From: JACDAS01 sp046262415
GTDB lineage: Bacteria; Actinomycetota; Thermoleophilia; Gaiellales; Gaiellaceae
Direction: 5' to 3'
Length of the DNA stretch: 24,161 bases
Assembly: GCA_046262415.1 (NCBI GenBank)
Contig: JBHEMU010000003.1
Span: 1 to 24,161, forward strand
Part shown: piece by piece, positions 21,087-24,161 of the stretch
How the letters are laid out: every line of letters begins with the position of its first letter
Numbering within the stretch: position 1 is the stretch's first letter
Program-made: the position numbers and the translations under genes
Notes under the pieces: model-generated
What the model saw: the letters and a program-made list of their open reading frames with translations, nothing else
Told to the model about the DNA's origin: nothing
The model's database searches: none

Positions 21087-23098
21087 CAGTCGGAGTAGAC
21101 CTCCTCCACGTCGCCGCCGCGCACGCCGAAGAAGTGCTCGAAGACCTTGCGCGCCGCGGGCGCGGCAGCGGTGCCGCCGTGGCCGCCGTTCTCGATCAGC
21201 GCGCAGACGACGATCGTCGGATCCTCGACCGGGCCGTACCCGCACCACCAGGACTGGTCGAGCAGCCCCGTGTAGCCCGGCAGCTGGACGACCTTCTCGG
21301 CGGTGCCCGTCTTGCCGGCGATCGCGACGGGGAAGCTGCCGAAGACGCCCGTCGACGTCCCGTACTCGGCGTGCGTGGCCGCGTAGAGCCCGTCCTGGAT
21401 CACCCGCAGCGCGAAGGGGTCGTCGAAGCTGGGCCGGACGGAGGCCGGCGGCGAGAGCCGCTGCAGCACCTTCGCGGGCGAGCGCCCGTCGCCGGGCTGC
21501 ACGACGTCGGCGACCACGTGCGGGGTCACGAGCTTGCCCCCGTTCGCGATCATCGCGTAGAAACGGGCCATCTGCAGCGGCGTCACGAGCAGGTCCTTCT
21601 GACCGATCGCGAGCTGGATCGAGTCACCCGGCTTCCAGAGCCGGTCGATCTCCCAGGTCTTGGGGTAGCGCTCCTTCGTGAAGGTCTCCTGGCGCCACTC
21701 GGGCGTCGGCAGGAGACCCGGCTCCTCCGGGCCGATGTCGGCGCCGGTCTCCTCGCCGAAGCCGAACCGGCTCGCCCACGCCTGCAGCGGATGGCCGCGG
21801 TCGGCCGGCAACCCGTAGAAGTAGTGGCCGAGCCGGTAGAAGTACGTGTCGCAGGAGGCGGCGATCGCCTTCGGCATGTTCATCGCCTCGTTCACGCCCG
21901 GGTCCCAGTTCTTGAAGATCTGGCCGGACGCCTCGTACTGGCCGGTGCAGTCGAGCGTCTGGTAGGCCGAGACGAGGCCCTCCTCCATCGCGGCGAGGGC
22001 GGTGACGGGCTTCCACACCGAGCCCGCCGGGTAGAGACCGGACACGACCCTGTTCAGCCCCGGGTAGTTGGCCTCCTTGGCCGCCTTCGCATCGTGGAGC
22101 ACCTTCAGGCGCTCGGGGTCGCCCTTGCCGACGTAGAGGCTCGGCCGGTAGGTGGGGTTCGACGCGAGGGCGAGGATCTCGCCGTCGTCCGGATCGAGCG
22201 CCACGATCGCGCCGCCGTTCGCGGCCCAGTTGTCGTCCTCGCGCGCGGTCTGGATCCCGAAGCGCAGCGCCCGCTCCGCCGCTCGCTGCAGCGCGATGTC
22301 GATCGTCAGGCGGATCGCCTTGCCGGGCTTCTCCGTGCGCGTTGTCCTCAGCTCGCTCTGCGGGCGCCCGAGCGAGTCGACGGTCAACTCCGCCTCCCCG
22401 GGCTCTCCGCGCAGGTAGCCGTCGTACGTCGCCTCGACCCCCGCCTGCCCGACCACGTCGCCGAGCCGGCGCTCCGGCTGCCCCTTCAACTGCTCCTCGG
22501 AGATCTCCCCGACGTGCCCGAGGACGTGCGTGGCGAGCGCCTCCGCCTTGTACCGGCGCAGGTAGGTCTCCGTGATGCGCACGCCCGGGAACTCGTCTTT
22601 GTGCTCGAGGATGTAGGCGACCTGGTCCGGGTGGACCGCGACCTGGAGCGTGATCGGCGTCAACGGATCGCGGGCGCGCGCTTTGATCTGCGCGAGGATC
22701 CGCGCCCGCCGGATCCGCAGCACGCGGGCGAGCCGTCGGATCTCGGTGTCCCGGCCCGCGCCCTTGGGCAGGTCGGCTGGCCAGAGCTGCACCGCCGTCC
22801 CGGCGACGTTCGTGACGAGCACGCGGCCACGCCGGTCGAGGATGACGCCCCGGGGAGCCTCGATCGGCACATGGCGCTGCTGGTTTCGCGCCGCCGCCGT
22901 CGCGTAGGTCGGGCCGGAGAGGATCTGGAGCGCCCAGAGCCGCAGAAAGAGGACGGCGAAGAGCCCGAGCGTGATCACGCCGAGGACGGCGACGCGAAGC
23001 GCCGTCTGGGGCGTGAGCCGGTAGGGCTCCTCGACGCGAGGGTCCGGCGGCAGGAAGCGGTCGGAGAGGCTGCGGCGACCGGAGCCCGAGCTAGCCAA
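21086..23098 (-). CDS. mrdA: Penicillin-binding protein 2 (class B transpeptidase of the elongasome)
   Basis: This 670-aa protein has a short cytoplasmic tail, one membrane anchor at about 34-60 and a periplasmic dimerisation/pedestal domain. The transpeptidase domain carries SVWK at 360-363 (nucleophile Ser360, Lys363), SCD at 415-417, the SxD variant usual for PBP2, and KTG at 596-598. It cross-links new peptidoglycan made by RodA and is the target of some beta-lactams. TTG 23098 was chosen because AGGAGG lies 9 nt upstream and the protein then starts as in the family. It overlaps the mreD end by 8 nt. An upstream extension lies within mreD and is not needed. Confidence 0.95.
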   Translation of the reverse strand: MASSGSGRRSLSDRFLPPDPRVEEPYRLTPQTALRVAVLGVITLGLFAVLFLRLWALQILSGPTYATAAARNQQRHVPIEAPRGVILDRRGRVLVTNVAGTAVQLWPADLPKGAGRDTEIRRLARVLRIRRARILAQIKARARDPLTPITLQVAVHPDQVAYILEHKDEFPGVRITETYLRRYKAEALATHVLGHVGEISEEQLKGQPERRLGDVVGQAGVEATYDGYLRGEPGEAELTVDSLGRPQSELRTTRTEKPGKAIRLTIDIALQRAAERALRFGIQTAREDDNWAANGGAIVALDPDDGEILALASNPTYRPSLYVGKGDPERLKVLHDAKAAKEANYPGLNRVVSGLYPAGSVWKPVTALAAMEEGLVSAYQTLDCTGQYEASGQIFKNWDPGVNEAMNMPKAIAASCDTYFYRLGHYFYGLPADRGHPLQAWASRFGFGEETGADIGPEEPGLLPTPEWRQETFTKERYPKTWEIDRLWKPGDSIQLAIGQKDLLVTPLQMARFYAMIANGGKLVTPHVVADVVQPGDGRSPAKVLQRLSPPASVRPSFDDPFALRVIQDGLYAATHAEYGTSTGVFGSFPVAIAGKTGTAEKVVQLPGYTGLLDQSWWCGYGPVEDPTIVVCALIENGGHGGTAAAPAARKVFEHFFGVRGGDVEEVYSD

Positions 23099-23621
23099 GG
23101 AGCCGCACCTCCTGACCCTGCGGCAGGCGGGCCGGCTCCGGTCGCAGGGCACGCCGGGCGAGGGCATAGACCGGCACCGTCACGAGCAGGTTGAGCGCGA
23201 TGCCCTGGAAGAGCGTCTCGTACAGGACGTGCCGCGCGGGCGCCGGCTCCCCCAGCAGGAAGTTGAGCGCGAGCGCGCCTGCCGCGTAGAGCACCGTGAC
23301 GACCGCGATCGAGAGGAACGGCGCGTGCCCGCGATCGCGGCCGGTCGTCTCGCCGTAACGGCCGATCCAGTAGCCCGCGAGCGTGAGCAGGAGCGATGTG
23401 ACGCCCAGGGTCTCGAGCGTCGCCGTGTCGACGACGAGGCCGGCGCCGAAGCCTGCCGCGGCACCGTAGATCGAGCCGCGCAGGAGCGCGACGCACACGA
23501 GCGTCACCAGCAGGACGTCCGGCGAGCCGCCCAGCACGGTGACGCTGGAGAAGATCGACACCTGGGCGATCGCCGCGGCGAACACGAGCACGGCGGCCTT
23601 GAGCACGTCGAAGGCGATCAC
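23091..23621 (-). CDS. mreD: Rod-shape-determining membrane protein MreD
   Basis: This 176-aa protein has five or six hydrophobic helices: about 8-28, 33-50, 52-70, 72-88, 102-123 and 135-155. Weak but typical MreD features are the early VSIFSSVTVLGGSPDVLLV and the Gly/Ala-rich GAAAGFGAGLVVD. MreD works with MreC and RodA/PBP2 in the elongasome membrane core. GTG 23621 overlaps the mreC stop by 4 nt (GTGA), and the 3' end overlaps mrdA, so the set is translationally coupled. Confidence 0.93.
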   Translation of the reverse strand: MIAFDVLKAAVLVFAAAIAQVSIFSSVTVLGGSPDVLLVTLVCVALLRGSIYGAAAGFGAGLVVDTATLETLGVTSLLLTLAGYWIGRYGETTGRDRGHAPFLSIAVVTVLYAAGALALNFLLGEPAPARHVLYETLFQGIALNLLVTVPVYALARRALRPEPARLPQGQEVRLLG

Positions 23622-24161
23622 GGCACGACGGGCTCCCGCTTGAGGCTGACGAGGACGACGACGGTATCGAGCGACCCGAGGTTGACGAAGGGCTCGATCT
23701 GTACCTGCTTGTACGACTCGGTGTCGACCTGGCTCGCGTACGTGACGCGGCCGATGGGGATCCCCCGCGGGTAGATCGAGGAGAACCGGTCCGACTTCCA
23801 GCCGGCCGTGACGACCACGTCGCCCGGCTGCACGACCTGCTCCTTGCTGACCCGGTCGAGGATCAGCGAGGTCGTCCCCTCCCCGTGCTGGACGATGCCG
23901 TCCGCCCCCGTCTCGAGGTCGACCGCCGGCACGAAGCTCGACTCGTCCGTCAGCAGCGTCACCTGAGCGACGGACGGGGTCACCTTCGTGACTCGCCCGA
24001 CGAGCTTTCCGGAGACGACAACCGGAGCGTGGAGGCGGATGCCCTGATTCGAGCCGGCGGCGACCGTGATCTGCTGCTCGAACTGCGTCGGCGCCCGGGC
24101 GATCACCGCGGTCGTCACCGGCCGATAGTCGCTCGGGAAGCGGGGCCCGTCCCGGTAGCGC
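23618..24161 (-). CDS. mreC: Rod-shape-determining protein MreC (5' end outside window)
   Basis: Only the C-terminal part, about 180 residues, is present; the frame is open to the window edge at 24161. The first visible residues (RYRDGPRFPSDYRPVTTAVIAR) lead into the two MreC beta-barrel domains, with ITVAAGSNQGIRLHAPVV, GKLVGRVTKVTPSVAQVTLLTD and GDVVVTAGWKSDRFSSIYPRGIPIGRV as characteristic blocks (key residues G-x-x-x-G-V and the YPxGxxIG turn). The missing part should hold the N-terminal membrane helix and coiled coil. A GTG at 24118 is an internal valine, not a start. MreC is a periplasmic scaffold that activates PBP2-RodA. Confidence 0.94.
   Translation of the reverse strand, partial: RYRDGPRFPSDYRPVTTAVIARAPTQFEQQITVAAGSNQGIRLHAPVVVSGKLVGRVTKVTPSVAQVTLLTDESSFVPAVDLETGADGIVQHGEGTTSLILDRVSKEQVVQPGDVVVTAGWKSDRFSSIYPRGIPIGRVTYASQVDTESYKQVQIEPFVNLGSLDTVVVLVSLKREPVVP

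Noticed and set aside
21134..23194. 686-codon plus-strand open frame opposite mrdA
   Set aside because: It is antisense to a PBP2 gene with all catalytic motifs, and its composition is Arg/Asp/Val-rich without domains.
1..24161. CRISPR arrays, insertion sequences, rRNA genes, prophage or defence genes
   Set aside because: No regularly spaced repeats, transposase motifs, terminal repeats with target duplications, rRNA signatures or known defence-gene motifs were seen on either strand.

Overview
The window is a high-GC bacterial chromosome segment (third codon positions are overwhelmingly G or C). It is most likely from an actinobacterium, and I infer class Thermoleophilia (Gaiellales or Solirubrobacterales-like). 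The inference rests on three things: the gene order of the cell-shape and ribosome clusters, the abundant GTG/TTG starts with 1-4 nt gene overlaps, and a set of secreted beta-rich proteins with linkers. No 16S rRNA or other decisive marker is present, so the assignment is not certain.

Left part (1-13027) is accessory and secretome-rich. On the minus strand are two exported repeat proteins: a HAF-repeat protein with seven NDxG motifs, and a protein of seven DDFRIS/EYLVVW/EIYGQRL repeats, probably beta-propellers. A DHFR/RibD-C type reductase follows. On the plus strand are an exported two-domain protein with a 25-proline linker and strong terminator, an unclear patch at 5.3-5.9 kb, and a tightly coupled operon of a GH15 glycosidase, a four-helix membrane protein and an SDR oxidoreductase. 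A 28-codon relic of the RNA 2'-O-methyltransferase Hen1 sits immediately before the GH15 gene and overlaps its start codon. Then comes a divergent group of three secreted proteins: a 415-aa uncharacterised family member, a PPC-like protein and an Asp-box sialidase-like propeller. Three of the secreted proteins share one C-terminal fibronectin-like domain.

Right part (13028-24161) is conserved core genome, all on the minus strand. In transcription order it reads mreC (cut by the window edge)-mreD-mrdA-rodA-(64-aa unknown)-RNase E/G-rplU-rpmA-methyltransferase-obgE-nadD-rsfS. The first block builds the elongasome for lateral wall synthesis. The second handles RNA decay, 50S ribosome assembly and NAD synthesis. 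Peculiarities include an RNase E/G with a TRAM domain and three RGG-type motifs, an Obg with a shortened OCT domain, a methyltransferase interrupting rpmA-obgE, an rsfS without a normal start codon, and a 19-bp duplication of the nadD 3' end lying in the rsfS promoter.

The most notable single observation is the hen1 relic coupled to the GH15 gene.
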